Shown piece after piece: positions 41,277 to 50,412 of a stretch of DNA of 64,000 bases. Below the pieces are notes generated by a model that saw nothing but the letters and a program-made list of their open reading frames with translations, made no database searches and was not told where the DNA came from. The position numbers and the translations under genes are program-made. Source of the DNA: Paenibacillus nanensis (GTDB taxonomy: Bacteria > Bacillota > Bacilli > Paenibacillales > Paenibacillaceae); contig NZ_QXQA01000004.1 of the NCBI RefSeq assembly GCF_003583765.1, forward strand, positions 294,171 to 358,170, given 5' to 3'. Position 1 is the stretch's first letter. Every line of letters begins with the position of its first letter.

Positions 41277-41636
41277 ATGGACGTGATTTTCATTACGATT
41301 GAAGTGTTTGCCGCAGGTTGCATGATTGCTATCATTACAACCTTATTTATTTTCAAGATCATTCGGGATATGCGATTTCGTGAACTAGAGAGCAAAGCGG
41401 CCGTCGAGCTAGTGAGGTCAACAGTGATTAGCAAGCGGAAAGAGCAATCGAAGAGCACATCTGGGAAGTTTACCGGCTTTGCCTACTTTGTTGTTTTCGA
41501 TGTGCGGGGCGAGCAAATGGAAATGCAGATCCTTTCGGAGGAGCAATTCCGGGAGCTTCGAATCGGGCAAAAGGGATTGCTGCAGTACCAGAGGAAGAAC
41601 CGTAGCCTGCTGTTTATTCATTTTGACAAAGACTAA
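41277..41636 (+). CDS. DUF2500-like membrane protein
   Basis: 119 aa. One N-terminal membrane helix (FITIEVFAAGCMIAIITTLF), then a short soluble domain with VISKRKEQSKSTSGK and FAYFVVFDVRGEQMEMQILS, resembling DUF2500. No good ribosome site before ATG 41277, so the start is uncertain. Confidence 0.65.
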   Translation: MDVIFITIEVFAAGCMIAIITTLFIFKIIRDMRFRELESKAAVELVRSTVISKRKEQSKSTSGKFTGFAYFVVFDVRGEQMEMQILSEEQFRELRIGQKGLLQYQRKNRSLLFIHFDKD

Positions 41637-41658
41637 AAGTTGCCAAGGGGGGAGCCGT

Positions 41659-42369
41659 ATGTCGGTTGAGTCACACTTTGCTCATCATCATGGAGTCCGA
41701 ATTCACTACTTGGATTCCCGCAGCGGCGATTCATCCTTAACGCCAATGCTCATCTGTCCGGGATTATCAGAAACCGCCGAAGAGTATGCAGAGCTGCTAG
41801 CCTATCTTTGGCCCAGAAGATGTGTGGTTCTATCGTTCCGAGGGCGGGGGCAAAGCTCAACCCCATCAACGGGTTATGATTTGCAGGATCATGTGATGGA
41901 TATTGAGAGTGTCGTAGAATCCGCGCGCTTGGACCGGTTTCACTTATTTTCGTATTCGCGAGGGGTATCCTACGCGCTTGGTTACGCGAGCGTCCATGCT
42001 GATCGGATTGCATCCGTCCTTGTGCAGGATTATCCTGCGCAGCATAAACAGATGCCTCACGGTTGGGCGGATGAATATATCAACGACTACCTTATACCTT
42101 TTGGGAGAACAGGGAATATTCGGCCGGAGGCTGTAAGAGGAATTCAACGAGAGTCCCGGCAGATGGATTTGCAGACTCCGCTCCATGTACGCTTGCTCGT
42201 GTTAATGGGCTTGCTGGAGGGGAGTCTTGTTACAAATGAAGATGTTGAAATCTATAAAACGATGAGTCCTGCAACACAGATACGGGGCTTCCAATTCTCA
42301 GGGCATGATATTCGAGGCGCCGAGAAGCCTCTATTATTTGAAACGATTAAGAGCTTCTTGCAAGAGTAA
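41659..42369 (+). CDS. Alpha/beta hydrolase
   Basis: 236 aa from ATG 41659 after GGGGGGAG. Oxyanion segment CPGLSETAEEY, then VVLSFRGRGQSSTP, nucleophile elbow FSYSRGVS (Ser), and a likely catalytic His in FSGHDIRGAEKPLL. This is an esterase or C-C hydrolase type; substrate unknown. Confidence 0.9.
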   Translation: MSVESHFAHHHGVRIHYLDSRSGDSSLTPMLICPGLSETAEEYAELLAYLWPRRCVVLSFRGRGQSSTPSTGYDLQDHVMDIESVVESARLDRFHLFSYSRGVSYALGYASVHADRIASVLVQDYPAQHKQMPHGWADEYINDYLIPFGRTGNIRPEAVRGIQRESRQMDLQTPLHVRLLVLMGLLEGSLVTNEDVEIYKTMSPATQIRGFQFSGHDIRGAEKPLLFETIKSFLQE

Positions 42370-42389
42370 TATCTACTGGAGGAACAGCT

Positions 42390-42728
42390 ATGATTAGCAA
42401 AAAGAACGCGGAACACTACGTTTGGGGACAGCAATGCGATGGGTGGAGACTTGTAAATGAAGCCGGGCAAAGCATTATTCATGAGCGTATGCCGGCGGGG
42501 ACTAGCGAAATGAGGCACTATCATGTCTTTGCGAAACAGTTTTTTTTCGTATTGTCCGGCGTCATGACCATTGAAGTGAATGGGGAGCTACATACGCTGA
42601 GCATGCATGAAGGTATCGAAGTAAAGGCGAAGCAGCCGCATCAGGTTTTTAACCGTTCGAACGAGGAGATCGAATTTCTTGTCATCTCCCAGCCCAACAC
42701 AAAGGGCGACAGAATTGCTGTTGAATGA
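42390..42728 (+). CDS. Cupin-domain protein
   Basis: 112 aa. ATG after GGAGGA. SEMRHYHVFAKQFFFVLSGV is cupin motif 1 and AKQPHQVFNRSNEEIEFLVI motif 2. A single small cupin, possibly metal-binding; no reaction inferred. Confidence 0.88.
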   Translation: MISKKNAEHYVWGQQCDGWRLVNEAGQSIIHERMPAGTSEMRHYHVFAKQFFFVLSGVMTIEVNGELHTLSMHEGIEVKAKQPHQVFNRSNEEIEFLVISQPNTKGDRIAVE

Positions 42729-42755
42729 GTATACAAACGAATAGAGGGGATAGGT

Positions 42756-43766
42756 ATGCAAATTAGCATCCGGCCAGAAAAGGCAGGCGATAGAGAAGCC
42801 ATTCGCAACGTAAATTTCGCAGCATTCGGCAATCGAAACGATGAGGCGGACTTGATAGACCGGATTCGTGAATCGGAGTCTTTTGTGCCCGAGCTATCGC
42901 TCGTTGCGGTGCTTCAGCAAGAAATCGTTGGACATGTGATGCTAAGTAAAGCCGCAGTCTATAACGGAAAGACGAAGCATACGGTGATTGCTTTAGCGCC
43001 GCTGGCCGTTCAACCGGAATATCAAAAGCAAGGAATAGGAAAGCGGCTTGTCCAAGAGGGATTAAAGCTAGGCAAGGAGCTGGGATTTCCGCTTGGATTT
43101 CTAATCGGACATCCCGACTATTACCCGAAGCTCGGCTTTAAGCCTGCCCGAAGCTTTGGATATGAGCTGAAGCAATATAACGTTCCTGATGAAGTTTTTA
43201 TGGTAAGTGAGCTGCAAGATGGAGCGCTGGACTCCGTGCAGGGGGAGTTCATGTACCCGAACGCTTTTTTTTCGGACACGACATTCGCGGTAAGACCGGC
43301 CACCGATGAGGATGTTCCGTTTCTATGGGATATGCTGTTCGAATCGCTCTATACTCCCGAGGGCGGGGAGCCGTTCAGCAGAGACATTTTAAAGGAACCG
43401 TTCTTAGCGAAATATGTGGAGGGCTGGGGACGTCCAGGCGATATCGGATATATTGCGGTGAATGAAAAGGGTCAGTCAGTCGGTTCAATTACCGCAAGAT
43501 TGTTCGATGCGGCGAACAAAGGCTTCGGTTATGTTGCGGATGACGTTCCGGAGCTTGGCATGGCCATTCATCGTGAATATCGAGGGTATGGGCTCGGAAA
43601 GCGCTTGATGAACGCATTGTTTCATCGTTTGAAAGAGTTAGGCGTGAAGCGGGTTTCATTAAGCGTAGACCCGAACAATACAGCCGCTGTCCGATTATAC
43701 GAACGATTCGGATTCGTGGAAGTAGGCGTTGTCGGAACATCCATCACCATGGTGGCGCCGGTATGA
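42756..43766 (+). CDS. Two-domain GNAT acetyltransferase
   Basis: 336 aa. The N-terminal half (1-~170) is a YhbS-like GNAT (LAPLAVQPEYQKQGIGKRLV; FLIGHPDYYPKLGFKPARSF). The C-terminal half (~180-336) is a second GNAT (GMAIHREYRGYGLGKRLMNA; LSVDPNNTAAVRLYERFGFV). Both acetyl-CoA loops are intact. It may be a true tandem enzyme or a fusion of two cassette genes. Overlaps the next start by 4 bp. Confidence 0.92.
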   Translation: MQISIRPEKAGDREAIRNVNFAAFGNRNDEADLIDRIRESESFVPELSLVAVLQQEIVGHVMLSKAAVYNGKTKHTVIALAPLAVQPEYQKQGIGKRLVQEGLKLGKELGFPLGFLIGHPDYYPKLGFKPARSFGYELKQYNVPDEVFMVSELQDGALDSVQGEFMYPNAFFSDTTFAVRPATDEDVPFLWDMLFESLYTPEGGEPFSRDILKEPFLAKYVEGWGRPGDIGYIAVNEKGQSVGSITARLFDAANKGFGYVADDVPELGMAIHREYRGYGLGKRLMNALFHRLKELGVKRVSLSVDPNNTAAVRLYERFGFVEVGVVGTSITMVAPV

Positions 43767-44500
43767 GACGAGTGATTATGATCAGCGATATACATGGCTG
43801 CATAGAACCGTTCAACCGATTGCTCGCGAAGGTTCAATATACGCCCGGCCAAGATCAGCTTATTTTATTAGGCGATTATGTGGATAAAGGTCCGGCTAGC
43901 CAAGAGGTCGTGGAACGGGTGATGCAGCTTGTCCATCAGGATGAGGCGGTCGCGCTTCGAGGCAATCATGATCAGCGGCTTGTTGATTTCGTCCGAGGCA
44001 ATGACGCGCAGGTTCGGTCGAAGTTCGCCCAGCACGGCGGGCTTCCTGCTCTGCAAAGCTATTGTGGGATGACGGAGACGATTTTAACGGAAGAAATGAT
44101 GGATGAGGCCAAAAGCATTATCGAGGAGAGATACTCTAACCATCTGAATTTCCTGGCGCAGCTTCCGCTCTACTACGAAGACGAGCAGCATATTTGCGTG
44201 CATGCCGGGTTGAACCCTTCGGTTCCGAACTGGAGGGAGCAAAGCGACCATGATTTTATGTATATCAAGGATGCCTTCTATAAAAACCCGACAACCGCGG
44301 ACAAAAGAGTTATATTCGGCCATACCAAAACAATAGATATTCATGGATCGGCGGATGTGTGGTTCGCCGAAGATAAAATCGGAATAGACGGCGGTTGCTC
44401 GTACGGCATGCAGTTGAATGCGCTCATTTATCATAACGGGACGTATAGGACGGAAGCCGTTCCTGCGAACGGGCCGGGAGGGGGCGAGGTGCCGTCATGA
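43763..44500 (+). CDS. PrpE/ApaH-like metallophosphoesterase
   Basis: 245 aa. ATGA overlap with the GNAT stop. The calcineurin fold motifs are complete: MISDIHGC, LGDYVDKG, LRGNHDQRL, and HAGLNPSVPNW; GHTKT is the late His. Family members dephosphorylate proteins or cleave diadenosine tetraphosphate. Overlaps the next gene by 4 bp (ATGA). Confidence 0.92.
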   Translation: MRRVIMISDIHGCIEPFNRLLAKVQYTPGQDQLILLGDYVDKGPASQEVVERVMQLVHQDEAVALRGNHDQRLVDFVRGNDAQVRSKFAQHGGLPALQSYCGMTETILTEEMMDEAKSIIEERYSNHLNFLAQLPLYYEDEQHICVHAGLNPSVPNWREQSDHDFMYIKDAFYKNPTTADKRVIFGHTKTIDIHGSADVWFAEDKIGIDGGCSYGMQLNALIYHNGTYRTEAVPANGPGGGEVPS

Positions 44501-45090
44501 TCATTTGGCTTAACGGCGCATTCGGCGCGGGCAAGACGCAAACGGCTCATGAGCTTCACAATCGGCTGCCGGGTTCGTTTCTCTATGATCCGGAGAACGT
44601 CGGTTATTTTTTGCGTAAAAATATCCCGGATTCCATGCGGAGTGGCGATTTTCAAAATTTGAGCGCATGGCGCGAATGTAATCTCTCGATATTGCGGATG
44701 CTCGACGCTCATCATAAAGGTCCGATCATCGTTCCCATGACGCTGGTTGTTCCGTCTTATTTTGACGAAATCGTAGGGGAGCTTAGGCGAGTGGGCGTTG
44801 ACGTTCAGCATTTTGCGCTTTGCGCTTCAAAGGAAGTCATTTTAAAGAGACTGCGCAAGAGAGGGGATGGCGCGCAATCATGGCCGGCTCTGCAGGCAGA
44901 CCGTTGCGTAGAGGCTTTGTTATCCCCCGTATTCAAGCATCACATCCTTACGGATACTCTGACGATCAGCGAGACAGCGGAGCGCATTGCGGCGATGGCA
45001 GGCCTGGAGCTGATCCCAGACAACCGAGGGAAGGTCCGTAAGGCAGTGGACCGTATCCGAACGCAGGTTAAGCATATTCGTTGGTTTTAG
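44497..45090 (+). CDS. tmrB: TmrB-like P-loop protein
   Basis: 197 aa, the length of B. subtilis TmrB. MIIWLNGAFGAGKTQTAHEL (Walker A) and YDPENVGYFLRK closely resemble TmrB, as does VPMTLVVPSYFDEIVGELRR. TmrB confers tunicamycin resistance, probably by binding or modifying the drug. Member of a tight GNAT-phosphatase-TmrB group with ATGA junctions. Whether it acts on tunicamycin is not known from sequence. Confidence 0.88.
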   Translation: MIIWLNGAFGAGKTQTAHELHNRLPGSFLYDPENVGYFLRKNIPDSMRSGDFQNLSAWRECNLSILRMLDAHHKGPIIVPMTLVVPSYFDEIVGELRRVGVDVQHFALCASKEVILKRLRKRGDGAQSWPALQADRCVEALLSPVFKHHILTDTLTISETAERIAAMAGLELIPDNRGKVRKAVDRIRTQVKHIRWF

Positions 45091-45103
45091 GAGGATAGAG
45101 GGT

Positions 45104-45844
45104 GTGAGCTCGCAATCGAAAGAGGAGTCTAGACTTCAGCAAATTCGAGCCGAAGAGCAAGTCTACCATGATCAATGCTATGCGGAGCATGTCTTGTTCG
45201 AACCGGGTTCATGGCTTTATAAACCCGTGAAGACGGTATTAGATTTGCTGCCAAAGCTGCGGAATCATGAGAATGTCCGGATGCTTGATTTAGGCTGCGG
45301 CGTGGGGAGAAATACGATTCCGATGGCGGAATTTGTGATGAACCACTGCGCTTCCGGCCGAGTTATAGGGGTTGACTTGCTGGCATCCGCTACCGAGGGG
45401 TTATCGGCTTACAGCGAGCAATACGGAGTCGCGAAGCTCATGCGGGCTGTTACGTCGGAAATTGAGGCCTACTCCATCGAAGAAGAGGGGTATGATTTCA
45501 TTGTCGCCGTATCAGCGCTTGAACATGTCCGTTCGCCGGATGTATTGAGGAGCAAGCTGTTTGAAATCGCGGATGGCGTCAAGCCGGAAGGTATCGTATG
45601 CCTGGTCATGAGCACGAATATACAGGAATGCATGATTTCGACTGGCGAAGCGCTTGACCCCAAATTCGAGGTTAATCTTCAGACGGAAGAGCTGCAGGTT
45701 CTGCTAACGGAAGCGTTTGGGGGATGGGAAGTTATTGACAGCCATGCCAAGCAGCTCAGCTATTTGATCGAGCGCCAGACCCAGCCCGTACGGCTAAGCT
45801 CGGATTGCCCAACCTTCTCGGCAAGGAAGAGCGTATATCCATAG
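45104..45844 (+). CDS. SAM-dependent methyltransferase
   Basis: 246 aa. GTG 45104 after AGGAGG. MLDLGCGVGRNTIPM is motif I; FIVAVSALEHVRSPDVL motif II/III. A class I methyltransferase of the TehB/UbiE type, possibly acting on small toxic compounds. Start of ~40 charged residues before the fold. 13 bp behind the TmrB gene. Confidence 0.9.
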   Translation: MSSQSKEESRLQQIRAEEQVYHDQCYAEHVLFEPGSWLYKPVKTVLDLLPKLRNHENVRMLDLGCGVGRNTIPMAEFVMNHCASGRVIGVDLLASATEGLSAYSEQYGVAKLMRAVTSEIEAYSIEEEGYDFIVAVSALEHVRSPDVLRSKLFEIADGVKPEGIVCLVMSTNIQECMISTGEALDPKFEVNLQTEELQVLLTEAFGGWEVIDSHAKQLSYLIERQTQPVRLSSDCPTFSARKSVYP

Positions 45845-45862
45845 AAGGCAGGAGAATTTGAC

Positions 45863-46507
45863 ATGTCCATTGAAGCGTTAATCGCTTTATTCCGGGAAAA
45901 TGCGAATGAAGCTGCGGCGAAGCCGATGGATGCCTACATGAAGCACCAGTTCATTCATCTCGGGATCAAGACGCCGGTTCGACGGGAACTGATGAAGTCG
46001 TTTCTGAAGGAGTATCCGCTCCAGAAGGAGTGGATACCGATGCTGTGGGAGCTGCCGGAGCGAGAATTTCAAGCGGCAGCCGTAGATATGCTTACGCTTA
46101 TGAAGAAAAGGTTAACCGGGGATGATTTGCCGCTTGTGGAGCGGCTCATTACGACAAAATCGTGGTGGGACACGGTTGACGCTTTGGCTGCCCATATTGC
46201 GGGCGAAATATTCCGTAAGGACGAAGCGGCAAGACGGGATTATGTTGAGCGATGGATGGAAAGCGATAATATGTGGCTGAATCGAACGGCGATCCTGCAT
46301 CAGCTAACGTATAAGGCGAACACGGACGAAGCCTTGCTGTACCGCTGCGTTTTGCGGCATGCGGAGTCAAAAGCGTTTTTCCACCAGAAAGCAATCGGTT
46401 GGGCGCTTCGCACTTATGCGAAAGTGAACTCCGAATCCGTTAAAGCATTTGTCGATTCGCATGAGCTGAAGCCGCTGAGCAGGAGGGAAGCGTTAAAGCA
46501 TTTTTGA
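45863..46507 (+). CDS. DNA alkylation repair protein, AlkD-like
   Basis: 214 aa. A HEAT-repeat glycosylase: MDAYMKHQFIHLGIKTPVRR at the start; TTKSWWDTVDALAAHI carries the catalytic-region Asp/Trp; KAIGWALRTYAKVNSESVKA is the end motif. Removes alkylated bases (3-methyladenine, 7-methylguanine). Fits the detoxification theme of the array; last gene before a convergent terminator. Confidence 0.92.
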   Translation: MSIEALIALFRENANEAAAKPMDAYMKHQFIHLGIKTPVRRELMKSFLKEYPLQKEWIPMLWELPEREFQAAAVDMLTLMKKRLTGDDLPLVERLITTKSWWDTVDALAAHIAGEIFRKDEAARRDYVERWMESDNMWLNRTAILHQLTYKANTDEALLYRCVLRHAESKAFFHQKAIGWALRTYAKVNSESVKAFVDSHELKPLSRREALKHF

Positions 46508-46526
46508 CGCCGCCTCGTAATACTAG

Positions 46527-46566
46527 AACGGGATGTGTCCGCCATTCGGCTGACCATCCCGTTTGT
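46527..46566. terminator. Terminator between convergent genes
   Basis: AACGGGATG pairs with CATCCCGTT, followed by TTT. Probably serves the AlkD-like gene (+), weakly the minus-strand gene. Confidence 0.65.
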
Positions 46567-46575
46567 TGCTGCCGC

Positions 46576-48402
46576 TTAAGTACGATCCGCGAGAAGAGCT
46601 TCCAGCTCCTTCATCATCTCTTTATAGGCTTGAGATTTGGCCATATCCTGGATAAAGCTGTTCCATTGTTCCAAGGTGAGTTGACCCATAATAAACTCGT
46701 ATTTCTTCTGCTCGAGCTGCTGGTTCATCTCCGCATATTTGCCCGAGCTCCATACAACGTTCGCTTCCGGAAGCAGCTGGTCCTCATAAGATACCGATCT
46801 CCATTGTTCGACGGCAGAGACATACTGCTCTTTAACGGGAGTTGGAAGCTTGTCGAGTTGTTCATTGTTTTTCAGCATGTCCGGCTGACCGAACAGGCTG
46901 TGGACAGCAGCTTGATCTGCCGGACTCCAGCCATCCGTTTCCGACCATTTATCTTCTTTCGTCATCTTCATCCCGTACTCCAGCCAATTGAGAATGACGG
47001 CCGGATCATCCTTTGTCATGCTTGAAATTGCATAAGCTCCTGCTCCCTTTGAAGCCCACGGCGCGATCGGCGCGCTTGACGCATTCGCTTTTAAAACCGG
47101 CAGAGGCAGCCATATCGATTTATCTTTCGTTAAACCTGCAGCCTCTTCAAGTGTCAGTGCGGCAAGTCCAGCTTTGCCATCTTCAAGCTTTTGCATCGCT
47201 TGATCGGAAGACATGACGGCAAAGTCCGGATCAATCAAACCGTCCTTATACGCGCGCGCCAGCCACTGCAGCGATTCCGTCTCTTGCGGTGAAACCGCAT
47301 GGTCGGTAATTTTGCCGTCTCGAATGCTAAATCTCTCAGGACTGCCGGTGAACGCATGCTCTACCCAAGAAAGCGAGCGGTTACCTCCTCCGACAAGTCC
47401 CCAAGTATTCGTTTTACCATCTCCGTCCGGGTCGTTTTTGGCGAATATTTTCATCACTTCATAAAGCTCGTCCATCGTCTGCGGCACGATTAATCCGAGG
47501 CGGTCAAGCCAATCCTTCCGTATGGAAGGGAACGCTGCGTTATGCGCGTCGCTGAGGCGAGGGATGGCGTAAATGTGGCCATCGATTACGCGCGTGCCGG
47601 TATGACTCGACGCTAACGTCTGAAGAGAAGGATAGTCGGATAAATAGCCGGATAAGTCCATCACGACGCTTTCCATGATTTCGTCGTTCAGCATATAAGG
47701 ATCGTTAAACAACGTTAAATCAGCCATATCCCCGGCCGCAATCATGACCATCGTCTTTTCCCGATAATAATCGGGCGGTATCCAGCTTATTTCAACATTC
47801 GACTCCAATTGTTCTTCCATGTGCTTCAACAATACAGACGGCGTCTCGAATTCAGGCATTGTAACCTGCGTCATGACCTTGAATTTAGGAATGGCGTTCG
47901 GGTCGGACACGAGAGCAAGCCGCCCGCGCTCGTCCCATTGCACCGACAGTCCGGCGGCCTCCGCCGCAGCGCGAAGCGGAATCCACATCGTGCCGTCCTC
48001 AATAAACGGCGCCTCGGGAAGCTTGTCCGAAATTTGCGCCCCTAACGGCGATTGCAAGCTATCTACCTGAAAGGTCAAAAATGCCCGTTTCTCGTGAGAA
48101 GCCGCAATGCTGCGCTTATTGGCGTCCCAGGTTAGGGAGTATCCGAGCCCTTCGAGCAGCGCTCTGGCCTGCACCATCATCACGCCGCCCACTAAACGAG
48201 GCGGAGCGGTTAAGGATACTTGCAAATCTTCAAAACTAACATAAACGGCGTTGCGCCATTGCTCATCGAACCATTCCGGGGCCGGATGCGGCGCCGCGTC
48301 CTGATTTTCTGCATGAACCTTCACATCACCCATAAGAGCCGTCGTAAGCGTTACAGCCGTCAGCCCGGTCACGACAGACCTTCGCAGCTTCGATCTTTTC
48401 AT
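46576..48402 (-). CDS. Secreted solute-binding-like protein with copper-amine-oxidase-N domain
   Basis: 608 aa. ATG 48402 after GAGGAT. Signal peptide 1-~31 (ending KVHA) with no lipobox. Residues ~45-165 are a Cu-amine-oxidase N1-like stalk (QARALLEGLGYSLTWDANKR; MWIPLRAAAEAAGLSVQWDE). From ~175 on, an extracellular solute-binding protein type 1 fold with a DPDGDGKTNTWG calcium-loop-like segment typical of Paenibacillus sugar-binding proteins. No permease gene is near, and the missing lipobox argues against classic ABC import. A cre-like site lies upstream. Confidence 0.88.
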   Translation of the reverse strand: MKRSKLRRSVVTGLTAVTLTTALMGDVKVHAENQDAAPHPAPEWFDEQWRNAVYVSFEDLQVSLTAPPRLVGGVMMVQARALLEGLGYSLTWDANKRSIAASHEKRAFLTFQVDSLQSPLGAQISDKLPEAPFIEDGTMWIPLRAAAEAAGLSVQWDERGRLALVSDPNAIPKFKVMTQVTMPEFETPSVLLKHMEEQLESNVEISWIPPDYYREKTMVMIAAGDMADLTLFNDPYMLNDEIMESVVMDLSGYLSDYPSLQTLASSHTGTRVIDGHIYAIPRLSDAHNAAFPSIRKDWLDRLGLIVPQTMDELYEVMKIFAKNDPDGDGKTNTWGLVGGGNRSLSWVEHAFTGSPERFSIRDGKITDHAVSPQETESLQWLARAYKDGLIDPDFAVMSSDQAMQKLEDGKAGLAALTLEEAAGLTKDKSIWLPLPVLKANASSAPIAPWASKGAGAYAISSMTKDDPAVILNWLEYGMKMTKEDKWSETDGWSPADQAAVHSLFGQPDMLKNNEQLDKLPTPVKEQYVSAVEQWRSVSYEDQLLPEANVVWSSGKYAEMNQQLEQKKYEFIMGQLTLEQWNSFIQDMAKSQAYKEMMKELEALLADRT

Positions 48403-48437
48403 AGCAATCCTCGCTTTCTGAAATTGGTGGACAACTA

Positions 48438-48451
48438 TTAAAACGTTTTCA
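48438..48451 (-). promoter_or_regulatory. cre-like operator upstream of the solute-binding gene
   Basis: TTAAAACGTTTTCA, which reads TGAAAACGTTTTAA on the coding strand, fits the CcpA cre consensus TGNNANCGNTNNCA except at one end position. It lies 36-49 bp before the start codon, so carbon catabolite control or a LacI-type repressor is likely. Confidence 0.6.
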
Positions 48452-48515
48452 AATGGAAATAGTTGCATGAAAATAAGCTGCGATTTCACATTAACCTAAT
48501 CGAAGCCTGTCCAAA

Positions 48516-48537
48516 AACCGAGAATATCGGTTATAAT
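48516..48537 (+). promoter_or_regulatory. yebC promoter region with inverted repeat
   Basis: AACCGA-GAATA-TCGGTT (48516-48532), a perfect repeat, abuts the -10 TATAAT (48532-48537). The -35 is weak. The repeat may be an operator. Confidence 0.5.
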
Positions 48538-48572
48538 GGTTAGGAATGAATAAAGAAGAAAGTGGGAGCAGC

Positions 48573-49292
48573 ATGGGTCGTAAATGGAATAACATTAAAG
48601 AGAAGAAAGCAAGCAAAGACGCGAATACAAGCCGGATATACGCCAAGTTCGGCGTTGAAATTTATGTAGCCGCCAAAAAAGGCGAGCCGGACCCGGAATC
48701 TAACCGAGCGCTGAAGGTTGTACTCGAACGCGCAAAAACATACAACGTGCCCAAAGCGATCATCGACCGCGCTCTCGACAAAGCAAAGGGCAGCAACGAT
48801 GAGAATTACCAAGAGCTTCGTTATGAAGGCTTTGGTCCGAACGGTTCCATGGTTATCGTGGATACATTGACGAATAACGTCAACCGTACGGCTCCGGCAG
48901 TCCGCGCCGCGTTTAACAAACACGGCGGAAGCATGGGCGTCAGCGGTTCTGTCGCTTATATGTTCGATGCGACGGCCGTTATCGGCGTATCCGGCAAATC
49001 GCTCGACGAAGTGATGGAAATTATGCTGGAAGCGGATGTCGACGTACGCGACATCGTGGAGGAGGAAGAATCGGTTATCGTCTATGCGGAGCCGGATCAA
49101 TTCCATGCCGTGCAGGAAGCGTTCAAGCAAGCAGGGATTACGGAATTCGACGTTGCCGAACTGACGATGCTAGCGCAGAACTATGTCTCGCTGCCTGCCG
49201 ACAGCCAAGTTCAATTCGAGAAGCTCATTGATGCGCTCGAGGATTTGGAAGATGTGCAGCAGGTCTATCATAACGTGGAGCTGGAAGACTAA
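48573..49292 (+). CDS. yebC: YebC/PmpR-family protein
   Basis: 239 aa from ATG 48573 after GGGAGC; nine in-frame codons upstream are not needed. The N-terminus [20 protein letters not shown] and [20 protein letters not shown] are family hallmarks. Formerly called a transcription regulator; YebC-type proteins are now also linked to relief of ribosome stalling at proline runs. B. subtilis has a similar YeeI. Closed by a palindromic terminator. Confidence 0.92.
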   Translation: MGRKWNNIKEKKASKDANTSRIYAKFGVEIYVAAKKGEPDPESNRALKVVLERAKTYNVPKAIIDRALDKAKGSNDENYQELRYEGFGPNGSMVIVDTLTNNVNRTAPAVRAAFNKHGGSMGVSGSVAYMFDATAVIGVSGKSLDEVMEIMLEADVDVRDIVEEEESVIVYAEPDQFHAVQEAFKQAGITEFDVAELTMLAQNYVSLPADSQVQFEKLIDALEDLEDVQQVYHNVELED

Positions 49293-49321
49293 TTCAGAAC
49301 CGCAGTCAATACACCAAGCAG

Positions 49322-49345
49322 AGCCGCGACATGTCGCGGCTTTCT
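49322..49345 (+). terminator. Palindromic terminator after yebC
   Basis: AGCCGCGACATGTCGCGGCT is a perfect 20-bp palindrome followed by TTCTT. Confidence 0.75.
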
Positions 49346-49365
49346 TATATGGAGGTCGAGGGTTC

Positions 49366-50334
49366 GTGAAAGCAGTGCTGCAGCACCTTGAATCAAAAGC
49401 GCTATACATAGGAGAAACGGATGAGCCGAAGCTTGCGGACGGCGAATTGTTGGTGCGTGTAAAGGCGACTGCGCTGAACCGCGCGGACTTGCTTCAGAAG
49501 CGCGGACAGTACCCGCCGCCACCGGGAGCCACCGCGATTCTCGGCCTGGAAATGGCCGGCGTAGTGGAGGGGCCGGCAGGACCATGGAAAAAAGGGGACC
49601 GAGTCATGGCTTTATTGCCAGGCGGCGGCTATGCTGAACGCGTACGGCTGCCTGCGGATATGGCGATGCCGATACCGGATCGGCTGTCATTCGCGGAGGC
49701 GGCATCCATTCCGGAGGTATTCCTGACCGCGTATTTGAACTTGTTCAAGCTGGGAGGCTTGAAGGCCGGCCGTACCGCGCTCATCCATGCCGGCGCGAGC
49801 GGTGTTGGTACAGCTGCCATCCAGCTTGCGAAAGCGGCAGGCTGCACAGTGATCGTGACAGCAGGTTCGCCGGCGAAGCGAGAAGCCTGCTTGCGACTTG
49901 GCGCGGATCTCGCAGTCGATTATCGCGAAGGGCCGTTTTTGCCGGCCGTTATGGCTTTTACGGAAAATCGCGGCGTCGACGTCATCCTGGATTTTGTCGG
50001 AGCGTCCTATTGGGAGCAGAATGCAGCCTCGCTTGCTCTTGACGGCAGGCTTATTATCGTTGGCTTGCTCGGCGGCGCTAACGTTCCGGACGTAAATCTG
50101 GGCATGCTGCTGTCCCGTCGGCTGCAAATCATCGGAACCTCGCTGCGCACCTTATCGCGTGAACGGAAAGCGGCGCTTACCGCCGATTTTGTAAATGAAA
50201 TTTTACCGCGTATAAGTACAGGCGAGATTCGACCAATCATCGATTCCGAGTGGGACTGGAGCCAGGTAGAGGAAGCGCATCTCTATATGGAGCAGAATCG
50301 CAACATCGGCAAGATCGTGATGAACATTACGTAA
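49366..50334 (+). CDS. Quinone oxidoreductase (zinc-free MDR family)
   Basis: 322 aa from GTG 49366 after GGAGG. N-terminal GroES-like half (ALNRADLLQKRGQYPPPPGA, ILGLEMAGVVEG). NADPH-binding Rossmann IHAGASGVGTAAIQLAKAAG. No zinc ligands, so of the QOR/TP53I3 type that reduces quinones or enones. Followed 78 bp later by a WYL regulator. Confidence 0.92.
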   Translation: MKAVLQHLESKALYIGETDEPKLADGELLVRVKATALNRADLLQKRGQYPPPPGATAILGLEMAGVVEGPAGPWKKGDRVMALLPGGGYAERVRLPADMAMPIPDRLSFAEAASIPEVFLTAYLNLFKLGGLKAGRTALIHAGASGVGTAAIQLAKAAGCTVIVTAGSPAKREACLRLGADLAVDYREGPFLPAVMAFTENRGVDVILDFVGASYWEQNAASLALDGRLIIVGLLGGANVPDVNLGMLLSRRLQIIGTSLRTLSRERKAALTADFVNEILPRISTGEIRPIIDSEWDWSQVEEAHLYMEQNRNIGKIVMNIT

Positions 50335-50412
50335 AGAACCTCCACAAAATGATGACATGCAACCTGTCATCATTCCGCTGTTATACTGAGTTTGTTTGAA
50401 GGGAGGACAAAC

